Below are positions 1 to 6,914 of a stretch of 19,262 bases of DNA, one piece after another (positions within the stretch are counted from its first letter, which is position 1; the number at the start of each line of letters is the position of its first letter). Under the pieces are notes generated by a model. That model did no database searches. It was not told the origin of the DNA and was given only the letters and a program-made list of their open reading frames with translations. A program made the position numbers and the translations under genes. The stretch is from Candidatus Latescibacterota bacterium (lineage in GTDB: Bacteria > Latescibacterota > UBA2968 > UBA8231): positions 1-19,262 of the forward strand of contig JAGWBY010000021.1 of assembly GCA_021295675.1 (NCBI GenBank), written 5' to 3'.

Positions 1-329
1 AACAGACGACCTAGCGGAGAGAAGACGTAAGACGTACTCAGCGAGAGATACCCCCATTTGTGTAGCTTCCGTTGTCAATTCTCGTTCCAATTCTTTGGGT
101 AAGTCGAGCCTGATACTCATAGTCCGTCTCCTTGGCTTTCTCTACTTCTGCTATCGCTGAGTTGGGTAATGACGATGGTGGCACCGATGGTGCCTTGTTG
201 GCGTCTAGCTTGTCTGGCACACGAGATAGTATAACAGCCCTGCGGATGATCGCCAAAAGGGTGCCGTAGCGATTTAGTGGAGGTTTGTCGGGCGAGTTTT
301 CCTTTTGCCTAAAAAAGTGATAGGATTTC

Positions 330-353
330 GCACTTTTATCCCCGTAAAAGTGC
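330..353. repeat. Perfect inverted repeat in AT-rich stretch
   Basis: Two 9-base arms, GCACTTTTA and TAAAAGTGC, are separated by 6 bases (TCCCCG). Further AAAAGTG words lie nearby at about 315-321 and 380-386, so the element sits in a small cluster of the same word in both orientations. The surrounding 300-390 stretch is clearly more AT-rich than the rest of the window. It could be a hairpin or remnant of a small mobile or MITE-like element that disrupted the methylase remnant downstream. No flanking target duplication was identified. The inverted repeat is seen directly; the origin is a guess. Confidence 0.5.
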
Positions 354-385
354 TTGTTACGTTCCTTTTTATTCTCATAAAAGTG

Positions 386-510
386 TGCTATATCACCAAG
401 CTCCGCGAGTAACACACCGTGATGGATCGCGCCGTCCTCGACGCCTACGGCTGGGATGACATCCCGACCGAAGACTTGTCTCCGTCCCTCTTGTTCCCGT
501 CATTTTTATA
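386..510 (+). pseudogene. C-terminal remnant of a DNA methylase / restriction-modification protein
   Basis: Read in one frame, this stretch gives LRE, a TAA stop at 410-412, then HTVMDRAVLDAYGWDDIPT, and ends at TAA 508-510. The pattern L-R-E-L-H-x-x-M-D-x-A-V-x-x-A-Y-G-W is one I know from near the C-terminus of large class I SAM-dependent (Eco57I/N6-type) DNA methylases. The TAA falls where a Leu codon is expected, so a single base change (TTA to TAA) would explain it. After IPTED the sequence no longer resembles the family, which suggests a frameshift or deletion. Upstream of about 386 I see no continuation of the methylase. The motif match is from memory of the family, so the call is moderate; the broken reading frame is seen directly. 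Confidence 0.4.
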
Positions 511-515
511 AAGGC

Positions 516-560
516 TTGACAGCTACTTTTTTTGGCAGGAGTGCCCTATACGACTAGGTT
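516..560 (+). promoter_or_regulatory. Possible promoter for the small gene at 602
   Basis: A perfect -35 word TTGACA lies at 516-521, but no -10 word sits at a normal 16-18 base distance; TATACG at 547-552 is 25 bases away. A second reading pairs TTGGCA (532-537) with TAGGTT (555-560) over 17 bases, with a poor -10. The position about 40-85 bases upstream of the ATG at 602 is right for a promoter, but neither pair is convincing alone. Confidence 0.2.
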
Positions 561-601
561 TACGACTACGATGTGCTGGCACAATGCACGGTGGAAACCA
601 C

Positions 602-1024
602 ATGACGACGATACGCCACACGACCACGCTGTTCGAGTGCGACGGCCCACAGCTATTCGAGGCCCGCGATGATGATGGCGGTCAGTATCTGGCGCTGCTG
701 GTGGACAGCCCGGAAGAGCAGGACCGCTATCTGGTCGTGCAGATTGCTCCTGAGCGTCTGAGCCAGTTCCGCGCCGGTGCCCTTGAATTGAGGCTGCTGA
801 TTGCCGAGGCGAGCAGGAACCAGTGGTATCTTGCGACCACAACGAATCTAGACGAACCACTGGCGATTGAGCGCCAGAGAATGCCTATAGAGGAGCGTTT
901 TCTGCCGGACGAGGGTTTTACGTTGGCCGACTCGCCTCCGAAAGAGGGCACGTCTGAAACAGATGCAGAGCGCAATTCCGGTCCACTGGCCAATGCTGTC
1001 GAAGTCCGCGACCGTCTGGTCTAG
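602..1024 (+). CDS. Small uncharacterised protein (possible DUF6575-like)
   Basis: This encodes 140 residues starting MTTIRHTTTLFECDGPQLF and ending EVRDRLV before TAG. I chose the ATG at 602 because GGTGG at 590-594 sits 7 bases upstream; the in-frame ATG at 584 has no ribosome-binding sequence. There is no signal peptide and no membrane segment, so the protein should be cytoplasmic. The N-terminal half has alternating beta-type segments (QLFEARDDDGGQYLALLVD, RYLVVQIAPERL); the last 30 residues are polar and probably disordered. The pattern FxxDGPQxFEARDxxGGxY resembles small uncharacterised proteins that I associate with DUF6575, but this is from memory. No function can be given. It stands alone, 79 bases before the oxidoreductase, and has no obvious link to the metal genes. 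Confidence 0.6.
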   Translation: MTTIRHTTTLFECDGPQLFEARDDDGGQYLALLVDSPEEQDRYLVVQIAPERLSQFRAGALELRLLIAEASRNQWYLATTTNLDEPLAIERQRMPIEERFLPDEGFTLADSPPKEGTSETDAERNSGPLANAVEVRDRLV

Positions 1025-1103
1025 ATCCTCAAGCTCAACCTCGTAGCCTACGTGCTTGCCGTGCTGCAAGCCTATCCTAGCAACTCCACACAAGGAGGAA
1101 ATA

Positions 1104-2089
1104 ATGGTCAATATCGGCATTGTCGGCATCGGTTTTATGGGCATGACCCACTATAAGGCGATGGCCCAAGTCAACGGGGGCCAAGTTGCAGCCATCGTCT
1201 CCCGCGACCCCAAAAAGCGCGCGGGGGATTGGAACGATATTCAGGGCAATTTCGGCGATAGCGGGGGGGTGCAGGACTTGTCGGGAATACGGTGCTACGA
1301 AACGTTGGACGAATTGCTCGCCGATGGGGAGATCGACTTGGTGGATATATGCCTGCCGACGAACATGCACGTCGAGACTAGCATCCGCGCTTTATCTGCG
1401 GGCAAGCACGTGCTATTGGAAAAGCCCATTGCATTGGCCTTGGACGACTCCGATCGGATCGTGGCAGCGGCCGAGGAACACCAGCGGCAGTTTATGGTTG
1501 CCCACGTGCTGCGGTATTTCCCAGAGTTCCGGCTGATTAAACAGCTCGTCGCCGACGGGGAACACGGCCCCGTGCTCGCCGCTCACTTTAAGCGCATCAT
1601 CTCGCGCCCGGCGTGGTGGGCACCAGAAGACTTAGAGCGCACCGGCGGCCCCGCAATCGACCTGCACATCCACGACGCGGACTTTGTGCAGTTTTTGTTC
1701 GGGATGCCCACTGCGGTTAGCTCGCAAGGGTACATTGGCCGGGGCGAGACGGTCGAGTACATCAACACCCACTACCAGTACGACGGCTCAATGGCCAGCA
1801 ACAGGGCTGTCCTTTTGAGCACGGATACGACGTGTACTTTGAGGAGGCCACGCTCAAGTACAACTCGTCTTGGGGCCAGCCGCCGCAACTGTTGACCAAG
1901 GACGGCGAGGTCTGCACGCCAGATCTGCCGGGTGAGGATGGCTTCGTCGGCGAGTTGCAGGAAGCGGTGGATGCGATCTCGCAGGGCAGGGAATCGCAGG
2001 AGATAGGCGGTCAGAGTGCGCGGAACTCGCTGCTGTTGTGTTTGAAGGGAATTGAGTCGGTGAAGACGGGGGAGAAGGTAGCGATATAA
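1104..2089 (+). pseudogene. Gfo/Idh/MocA-family NAD(P)-dependent oxidoreductase, frameshifted
   Basis: The first part (1104 to about 1800) has the Rossmann nucleotide-binding start VNIGIVGIGFMGMTHYKAM and the EKP motif in GKHVLLEKPIAL. It also has the conserved GGPAIDLHIHDADFVQFLFG segment, which carries the catalytic Asp/His positions of sugar or inositol dehydrogenases of this family. Around 1785-1812 the frame changes: the correct continuation CPFEHGYDVYFEEATLKYN lies one base out of register and runs to TAA 2087-2089. Together the two parts give about 328 residues, close to the family's usual 330-380. The start at 1104 is fixed by AAGGAGG at 1092-1098; the earlier in-frame ATG at 1056 lacks one. 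The break may be a true mutation or a single-base sequencing error. The substrate is unknown. Its stop codon directly abuts the stop of the convergent ZIP gene. Confidence 0.85.
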
Positions 2090-2956
2090 CTAATGCCCTT
2101 CGTGCGTCTCCATGCCATGACCGTGGATGGCGCTGGATTCAACGTAATACAGGACGTAGGCGAGGCCGATCCCCACGAGGAGGGAGACGATGAGCTTGCC
2201 GCGATCGTGGCTGTGGAAATGGATCTCCGGCAGCAGGTCGCTCAAGGCAATGCACAAAAACGCGCCCGCCGCAAAGGACAATACATAGCCGACTATGGCT
2301 CCTTCCTCCGAGCCAAGCAATTCCACACCTCCGAAGCTCGCTATAGCCACCACAGGGCACAGCAGGGCAAATCCAACATTGGCCAATGTCCGGGCGCGCG
2401 GGCTGTGACCGGCGGATTTCATCATGCCGATAATGGAGTACGCATCGAGCGGCTTGTGCAGCATAATGGCGAGGAATACTCCTAGGCCCGCCAATGCGAC
2501 GTCGTTTTCATGCGGCGGCCCCAACCTCATACTGGTACCCAGCGCGATCCCTTCAGTCACGGTGTGCACGCCTAGGCCGATGGCAACGCCGAACAAGCTC
2601 CGCGAATGGACTACACCGTGGTCGTGACCGTGGTCATCGTACAGATCGCTCGCCTCGCTGCTGAAGTCATGCTGATGAAAGTGAAAGATACGCAGCAAGA
2701 AAATCATCAGGACCATGCCGAACACCATCCATCCCACGGCTTTTTCTATAATCTCAGATCCGGAAATGCGATCGAGGCTGTGGGGTAGTAGGTGAAACAT
2801 GGCGATGCCGAGGATGAAGCCGGCCACCAGACTCATCACGACCTGAGTCCGCGTGTGCGTCATGGTCCCCAAGGCCGCCAGCTTCCCGCCCATAAAAGAA
2901 ACGACAAAGATACCGGCTGAGTACGCCAATAAGATCAGTATGGAATGTGAATCCAT
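2090..2956 (-). CDS. ZIP-family divalent metal transporter
   Basis: This encodes 288 residues, an inner-membrane transporter with about eight hydrophobic helices, the ZIP hallmark. ZIP proteins usually move Zn, Fe or Mn into the cytoplasm, though some act in both directions. The core metal site is visible: H131-T-V-T-E135-G136 in helix 4 and H167-K-P-L-D in helix 5, equivalent to the family's HNxxEG and HExP-type motifs. Further His/acid pairs are HLLPHSLD (55-62) and LLPEIHFHSH (241-250). The loop between helices 3 and 4 is His- and Asp-rich (FHFHQHDF at 91-98, DDHGHDHG at 107-114), and the C-terminus ends HGHGMETHEGH. It follows the SPFH operon on the same strand but is separated from it by about 108 bases and a probable terminator, so it may have its own promoter. 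No strong ribosome-binding sequence precedes the ATG. Confidence 0.92.
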   Translation of the reverse strand: MDSHSILILLAYSAGIFVVSFMGGKLAALGTMTHTRTQVVMSLVAGFILGIAMFHLLPHSLDRISGSEIIEKAVGWMVFGMVLMIFLLRIFHFHQHDFSSEASDLYDDHGHDHGVVHSRSLFGVAIGLGVHTVTEGIALGTSMRLGPPHENDVALAGLGVFLAIMLHKPLDAYSIIGMMKSAGHSPRARTLANVGFALLCPVVAIASFGGVELLGSEEGAIVGYVLSFAAGAFLCIALSDLLPEIHFHSHDRGKLIVSLLVGIGLAYVLYYVESSAIHGHGMETHEGH

Positions 2957-3017
2957 GATGGCTATAACCGGAAACTATAGGCGCGAACCAGCGGACCTAG
3001 GTTGCTAAAGATGGAAG

Positions 3018-3065
3018 CGAAAGAAGAAAGCCGAGAAGGTGCCTTCGGCTAGGAACCTTCTCGCT
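3018..3065 (-). terminator. Probable rho-independent terminator of the SPFH operon
   Basis: Read on the minus strand, the arm AGCGAGAAGGT (3055-3065) pairs with ACCTTCTCGGCT (3029-3040), with one extra base in the second arm. A T-rich run (TTTCTTCTTTC) follows at about 3018-3028. It begins at the stop codon of the small membrane protein gene. The position, strong stem and following T-rich tract are those of an intrinsic terminator separating that operon from the ZIP gene. The loop is fairly long (14 bases). Confidence 0.6.
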
Positions 3066-3553
3066 TAGAAGAATAGCGTTATTAGGATGAGACTGCTCAG
3101 TCCGCCGAGCATGAACCCCCCGGTGCTGACCACGCCAGACGCCATGGCAAAGTCGGCAATGCGAAAAGTCATATCGCCGACCGTAAACATCACTTGGTTG
3201 CGGTCGATCTCCCCATCGACAAACTGTTTTAGGGCCTCCTCGGCACTGTGGGCCTCTTTTACCGAGACTAAGGCCACTAAAATCATCGTTAGCGCTGACG
3301 CCAGAGTGCCGATCGCGAACATGAGCAGCGTCGCCAAGGCGAACCAGTGGTAGGTTGCGTCTTCGTTGCCCGAAGACGTGCTCATGAACCCGATAATCAA
3401 CGCCGCTCCACCTGCATTGCCGAGCAGCAACAGGCGGGCTGACTCGGTAATCAGTCTGAACATGGTACCGCGCCGTAGAGCGACAACCTTGTAGAGCTCG
3501 CGTAGCCACTCTTCGCCGACTTCTTCGCCGGAAAATTCATCTACCTTTTTCAA
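3065..3553 (-). CDS. Small three-helix inner-membrane protein of the SPFH operon
   Basis: This encodes 162 residues of a family I cannot name. It has an amphipathic, charged N-terminus (residues 1-35) and hydrophobic segments at about 36-58 (LLLLGNAGGAALIIGF), 69-98 and 131-160. A 30-residue acidic stretch lies between the second and third helices, and the protein ends in LILITLFF. The start is TTG at 3551-3553: GGAGGAGAG lies 6-14 bases upstream and no ATG or GTG in the right place competes. It starts 3 bases after the stop of the solute-binding protein gene, so it is almost certainly co-transcribed and possibly translationally coupled. The GNAGGA motif after a charged N-terminal helix resembles small uncharacterised membrane proteins of proteobacteria. 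A likely role is as a membrane partner of the SPFH proteins or the binding protein, which is inference from position. Confidence 0.75.
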   Translation of the reverse strand: MKKVDEFSGEEVGEEWLRELYKVVALRRGTMFRLITESARLLLLGNAGGAALIIGFMSTSSGNEDATYHWFALATLLMFAIGTLASALTMILVALVSVKEAHSAEEALKQFVDGEIDRNQVMFTVGDMTFRIADFAMASGVVSTGGFMLGGLSSLILITLFF

Positions 3554-3556
3554 GGG

Positions 3557-4705
3557 CTACTCTCCTCCGAGATCGGTCAACCGGATGTAGGTCGAACCCG
3601 TATTGGTACCGGGCTCGAATTCAAGGGTCCAATCGTCAATTGCTATCGGCCCGGACGATAAGGCCTGTTGCATGAAGTTTTCCCGCGTCAATTCATCGCC
3701 CATGCGCTCGAGCACGGTGATGACGAAGCGGCCCAAGATGTAACCTTCCAGACATACTTCATTGATTATGTGTTCGTGATCTATCTTTGATTTCGGCGAT
3801 TTGGCGGCTCGATGGAATTGCCGCACGACTTTACTGGTCTGGTCTTCTGGGTTAGGCACCACCTCGGTCACCAAGATTCTATCGTTTGGCGCGCTTATCC
3901 GCTCCCTAAGCTCGCGGGACAAGACAAAGGACAAGTTGCCCATGATGTATTCATGGCCTAGGGAATTCGCTAGATTGATGATCTCCGCGTTGGTGGTATA
4001 GGTGCCGACGATCAAGATAGCGTCTAGGTCGGCCTTGGATAGGGCGAAGAGGGTTGCTTGGACGGCGTGGGTGTTCCGCGAGAAAGCGGTTTTCCCTAGG
4101 ATGGGAAGACCGTGCTCATCGAGCACCGTTTTGTAGTTTTTCAAGACGGAACGTCCGAAGGCGTCGTCCTGATAGATGATGCCGAACCGGGTCTTGCCGC
4201 GCTCGCGGAGGATGTGATCGACCAGCGTCTGAGTTTCGTCGAAATAGCCCGCCCTCAGGTTGATGACATTGGGAAACCGCTTGGCATCGCGCAGAAAAGT
4301 GGCACCCGTAAAGGGACCGACAAAGGGGATTTTTGCCGTCCTGAGCACTGGCGCGATGCGTTTGGCGGTCGGCGTTCCCACGCCGCCGATCACGGCCAGT
4401 ACCTCGTTATCGGCGACGAACCGTTCCGCGTTTGCGGCTGCCTGTTCAGGCTCGTAGGCGTCATCGAAGGAAACCAGTTTCAGCAACCTGCCGTTGATCC
4501 CGCCTCGATCATTCTGTACTTGGAAAGCAGACAAAATGCCGGCCCGATAGCGCAAGCCCAGAATTTTGCTCGGACCGGAGAAGCAGGCGCTCTGCCCGAA
4601 CACGATCGTACTATCGCTAACGCCTGTAGCCGCCGCCGTAGGCAGCTCAGTCAACAGCAGGACGAGGCAGACCGCCAACAGCATACTAATGCTCTTTGCC
4701 TCCAT
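3557..4705 (-). CDS. Branched-chain amino acid-type (LivJ/LivK, Peripla_BP_6) periplasmic binding protein, orphan
   Basis: From the ATG at 4705 this encodes 382 residues, with AAGGA five bases upstream. A longer start at 4732 would add MAGLRRRKR and is possible. A signal peptide (MEAKSISMLLAVCLVLLLTE) with cleavage near TAAA/TG is followed by a type I periplasmic-binding fold. Typical elements are VFGQSACFSGPS, YRAGILSAFQVQNDRGGING, VSFDDAYEPEQAAANAERFV, VLAVIGGVGTPTAKRIAPVL and GIIYQDDAFGRSVL. In the family these proteins bind amino acids, amides or urea-type ligands, or act as sensory receptors. No matching ATPase or permease gene is in the window. Instead it overlaps the HflK-like gene by 20 bases and is followed after 3 bases by a small membrane protein gene. 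That suggests a receptor role within an SPFH complex rather than ordinary ABC import. The ligand cannot be told from the sequence. Confidence 0.88.
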   Translation of the reverse strand: MEAKSISMLLAVCLVLLLTELPTAAATGVSDSTIVFGQSACFSGPSKILGLRYRAGILSAFQVQNDRGGINGRLLKLVSFDDAYEPEQAAANAERFVADNEVLAVIGGVGTPTAKRIAPVLRTAKIPFVGPFTGATFLRDAKRFPNVINLRAGYFDETQTLVDHILRERGKTRFGIIYQDDAFGRSVLKNYKTVLDEHGLPILGKTAFSRNTHAVQATLFALSKADLDAILIVGTYTTNAEIINLANSLGHEYIMGNLSFVLSRELRERISAPNDRILVTEVVPNPEDQTSKVVRQFHRAAKSPKSKIDHEHIINEVCLEGYILGRFVITVLERMGDELTRENFMQQALSSGPIAIDDWTLEFEPGTNTGSTYIRLTDLGGE

Positions 4706-5996
4706 CCTCTTCCTTCTTCTCAGCCCCGCCATCTTCTTGACCTTCGGTGGCGAGCTTCTCGACCATCGGCTTCTCGTCTTTCGGCAGTCCGGCCGGCCTG
4801 TCTCTCACGTGGCGGTGGGAGAATATAGATGGCGTGTCGAATATGAGCGACCGCGGATTGGCGATGCTCATGTGACTGCGTTCCGCACGGGTGCTGTGGA
4901 ATCGACCGTCCAGCAGGAGGTTGTCCGCATCGACCGTTTCGATGGTATGTACGTTCTCCATGGTCGTTGACGACATCAGCACTCCGTCCCCGGCCTCGCC
5001 ACCGGGGGGCGGTGTTCCTAGCACCATGTCCGCCGGGGTGAACCCTGCGACGCCGTCGATCATGTTGATGTCAATGGCCGACTCGCTGCTCGGATTGACC
5101 GCGGCTAGGCTCGCTTCCGCGAAAATTTTGCGCATCCGGTCCCAATAGCGCGTGATGCCCACGTGCGCGGGCTGTTTCTTGTATTCGGCTAACAAGGCCG
5201 AATACGCGCCAGCGCTGCTTTGCGCCTGCACGATGCGCTCTCTGGCCTTGGCCTGTGCGTTTAGTACCAATGCCTCAGCTTGTCCGCGGCTGTGCGCGAT
5301 CAACTGCTCCCGCTTGCGATTGGCGTCGCTGACGGCCTTCACGCGCTCGGCGAACGCATCACTTACGTCGCGAAACGCAGCGATTGTTTCTTCGATCGGG
5401 CGCACATCGACGATGTCGAGCGAGACCAGTTCGAGGCCGATGTCGCGGGCATCTAGGCGCTCGGTAATCCGCTCCAACAGCTTGTTTTGAATGATATTGC
5501 GGTTCGAGGTGAGGATCAGGTCGATGAAATTCTGCCCTAGGATGTTGACCAATTCCTCTCTAGTGTACACGGTCAGCATTGCAAGTGGGTCGGACGTGAC
5601 GAACAGGTAATTCCTGAGGTTGTCGATTTTGTATTGGAGGGCAACATCCACTTCGAGCAGGTTCACGTCGCCCGACAAGATGGTGAAGTTGACCGTATCA
5701 CCTTCCTTGCTGGCTACCTGATGACGGACGACCCGCTTGACCTTGTGGACATAGGTCTTTTCGATGATGGGGATGCAGTAGTGTATTCCGGGGCCGATGC
5801 TCGAGTGCACCACCTTGCCGAACCGGGTGCGCACGCCTTGCTCCTCTTTCTTGACGATGTATAACCCGCTGGATAGGAAGCCGATGACGACTGCGGCCAC
5901 GGTCCCCGCGATGATTCGCCGGTGGTGCTCTTGCAAAAAGTCGAATACGGCGTAAATGACGCGCGTACTCGGCGGTAATGGTTGTTGTTCACTCAT
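4686..5996 (-). CDS. hflK: HflK-like SPFH/band 7 membrane protein with extended C-terminal tail
   Basis: This encodes 436 residues. There is a single N-terminal membrane helix at about 27-47, then an SPFH domain: IVKKEEQGVRTRFGKVV, PGIHYCIPIIEK, SGDVNLLEVDVALQYKI, and IEETIAAFRDVSDAFAERVK. An Ala/Glu/Arg-rich coiled coil follows (about 230-300). This order and sequence match HflK, which together with HflC forms a ring or cage around the FtsH protease in the inner membrane, facing the periplasm. Beyond residue about 310 there is an unusual 125-residue low-complexity, acidic tail ending EEDGGKEH. The gene starts 16 bases after the HflC-like gene and overlaps the binding-protein gene, so it lies inside one operon. 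It is the second HflK-type domain here; the first is fused to the permease. Confidence 0.88.
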   Translation of the reverse strand: MSEQQPLPPSTRVIYAVFDFLQEHHRRIIAGTVAAVVIGFLSSGLYIVKKEEQGVRTRFGKVVHSSIGPGIHYCIPIIEKTYVHKVKRVVRHQVASKEGDTVNFTILSGDVNLLEVDVALQYKIDNLRNYLFVTSDPLAMLTVYTREELVNILGQNFIDLILTSNRNIIQNKLLERITERLDARDIGLELVSLDIVDVRPIEETIAAFRDVSDAFAERVKAVSDANRKREQLIAHSRGQAEALVLNAQAKARERIVQAQSSAGAYSALLAEYKKQPAHVGITRYWDRMRKIFAEASLAAVNPSSESAIDINMIDGVAGFTPADMVLGTPPPGGEAGDGVLMSSTTMENVHTIETVDADNLLLDGRFHSTRAERSHMSIANPRSLIFDTPSIFSHRHVRDRPAGLPKDEKPMVEKLATEGQEDGGAEKKEEDGGKEH

Positions 5997-6012
5997 TAGC
6001 TTAGCTCTTGAT

Positions 6013-6903
6013 TTATTTAGGTCTTGCTTTGCTGTCGAGGTATTTGAACAACTCGTTGTCGGCCGGGAGCATCAGCGTCGTGTTCCGGTCGATGATCCGA
6101 TCGTAGCTATCGAGCGCGCGGATGAACTTGTAGAATTCTGGATCCTTCTTATATGCTTGGCCGAGGATGGCCATGGCCTCGGCCTCGGCCTCGCCAAGAA
6201 TGGTCGTCGCCTCGGCGTGGGCGTCGGCGATCAACTTCTCGTGCTCGTTGATGGCTAGGGCCTCAATGCGCAAGGCCCGCTCTTCTCCCTCGCTGCGATA
6301 GCGGGCAGCGATGCGCGCGCGCTCGGCGATCATGCGCTGAATGACGCTGGGCCGGTTTTCTACCGGCAGGGTGTATTCGACGATCCCAGCCTCGATCACC
6401 TCGATTCCGTAGCTTTCCTTGGCAATCGGCGCGATTCTGTCGAGAATCTCCTGGGACGCCTCGTTCAAGTCCTCGTGTTCTAGGCCCAGACCGATGAAGG
6501 CGTCGAGGGATTTGTTGCTGATGATGATTCCGCTGCTCGAAAGGTAGAGATCCTGCAACCGCTCGACTGCGTTCTGACCGGTGCGGATCGCCTCGACGAA
6601 GAGAATCGGATCCACGGTGCGCCAGAGTAGGTACCCGTCGACGAGGATGCTCTTCTGATCTTCGGTGATCAGTTCATGGGGGATGTTGCTCAGCGTGTGA
6701 AGGCGGCGATCGACCTTGTAGATTTTTGAGATAGGGCGGGGCCACTTCAGGTGGAATCCGGGCTGCCGCACGGGCGGCGAGATTTTGCCGAAGTGGGTCA
6801 GTACGCCCTGTTGGGTTTCATTGATGATGTAAAAGCTGTCGTAGATGATCGCGCCGATGATCACGGCGATGGTTACGCCGATCGTTTTTCCCTTCAACTT
6901 CAT
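6013..6903 (-). CDS. hflC: HflC-like SPFH/band 7 membrane protein
   Basis: This encodes 296 residues, a normal length for HflC. A single N-terminal membrane helix (TIGVTIAVIIGAIIYDSFYI) precedes the SPFH domain: INETQQGVLTHFGKI, PGFHLKWPRPISKIYKVDRR and ILVDGYLLWRTVDPILFVEA. The signature HflC tail follows: QRMIAERARIAARYRSEGEE, a coiled coil rich in AEAT/AEAEA, YKKDPEFYKFIRALDSYDRI, and TLMLPADNELFKYLDS. The ATG at 6903 has GGGGA about 8 bases upstream and follows the permease-fusion stop by 11 bases; a longer start at 6960 would overlap that gene and lacks family support. In known systems HflC alternates with HflK in a large membrane cage that regulates FtsH. Here its natural partners are the HflK domain of the permease fusion and the HflK-like protein downstream. 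Confidence 0.93.
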   Translation of the reverse strand: MKLKGKTIGVTIAVIIGAIIYDSFYIINETQQGVLTHFGKISPPVRQPGFHLKWPRPISKIYKVDRRLHTLSNIPHELITEDQKSILVDGYLLWRTVDPILFVEAIRTGQNAVERLQDLYLSSSGIIISNKSLDAFIGLGLEHEDLNEASQEILDRIAPIAKESYGIEVIEAGIVEYTLPVENRPSVIQRMIAERARIAARYRSEGEERALRIEALAINEHEKLIADAHAEATTILGEAEAEAMAILGQAYKKDPEFYKFIRALDSYDRIIDRNTTLMLPADNELFKYLDSKARPK

Positions 6904-6914
6904 TGCCTTTTCCC

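Noticed and set aside
300..390. CRISPR-like repeats in the AAAAGTG cluster
   Set aside because: The repeated word is only 7-9 bases, irregularly spaced and in both orientations, unlike a CRISPR array.
38..415. 125-residue open frame on the minus strand
   Set aside because: It starts with GTG without a ribosome-binding sequence, has an odd composition driven by the AT-rich AAAAGTG repeats, and overlaps the methylase remnant start. No family resemblance.
2997..3509. 170-residue minus-strand frame overlapping the small membrane protein
   Set aside because: It is in a different frame from the hydrophobic protein at 3065-3553, is Arg/His/Cys-rich without structure, and lacks a ribosome-binding sequence.
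4112..4828. 238-residue open frame on the plus strand opposite the binding protein and HflK-like genes
   Set aside because: It is fully antisense to two well-supported genes, with no recognisable domain and a composition typical of a mirror frame.
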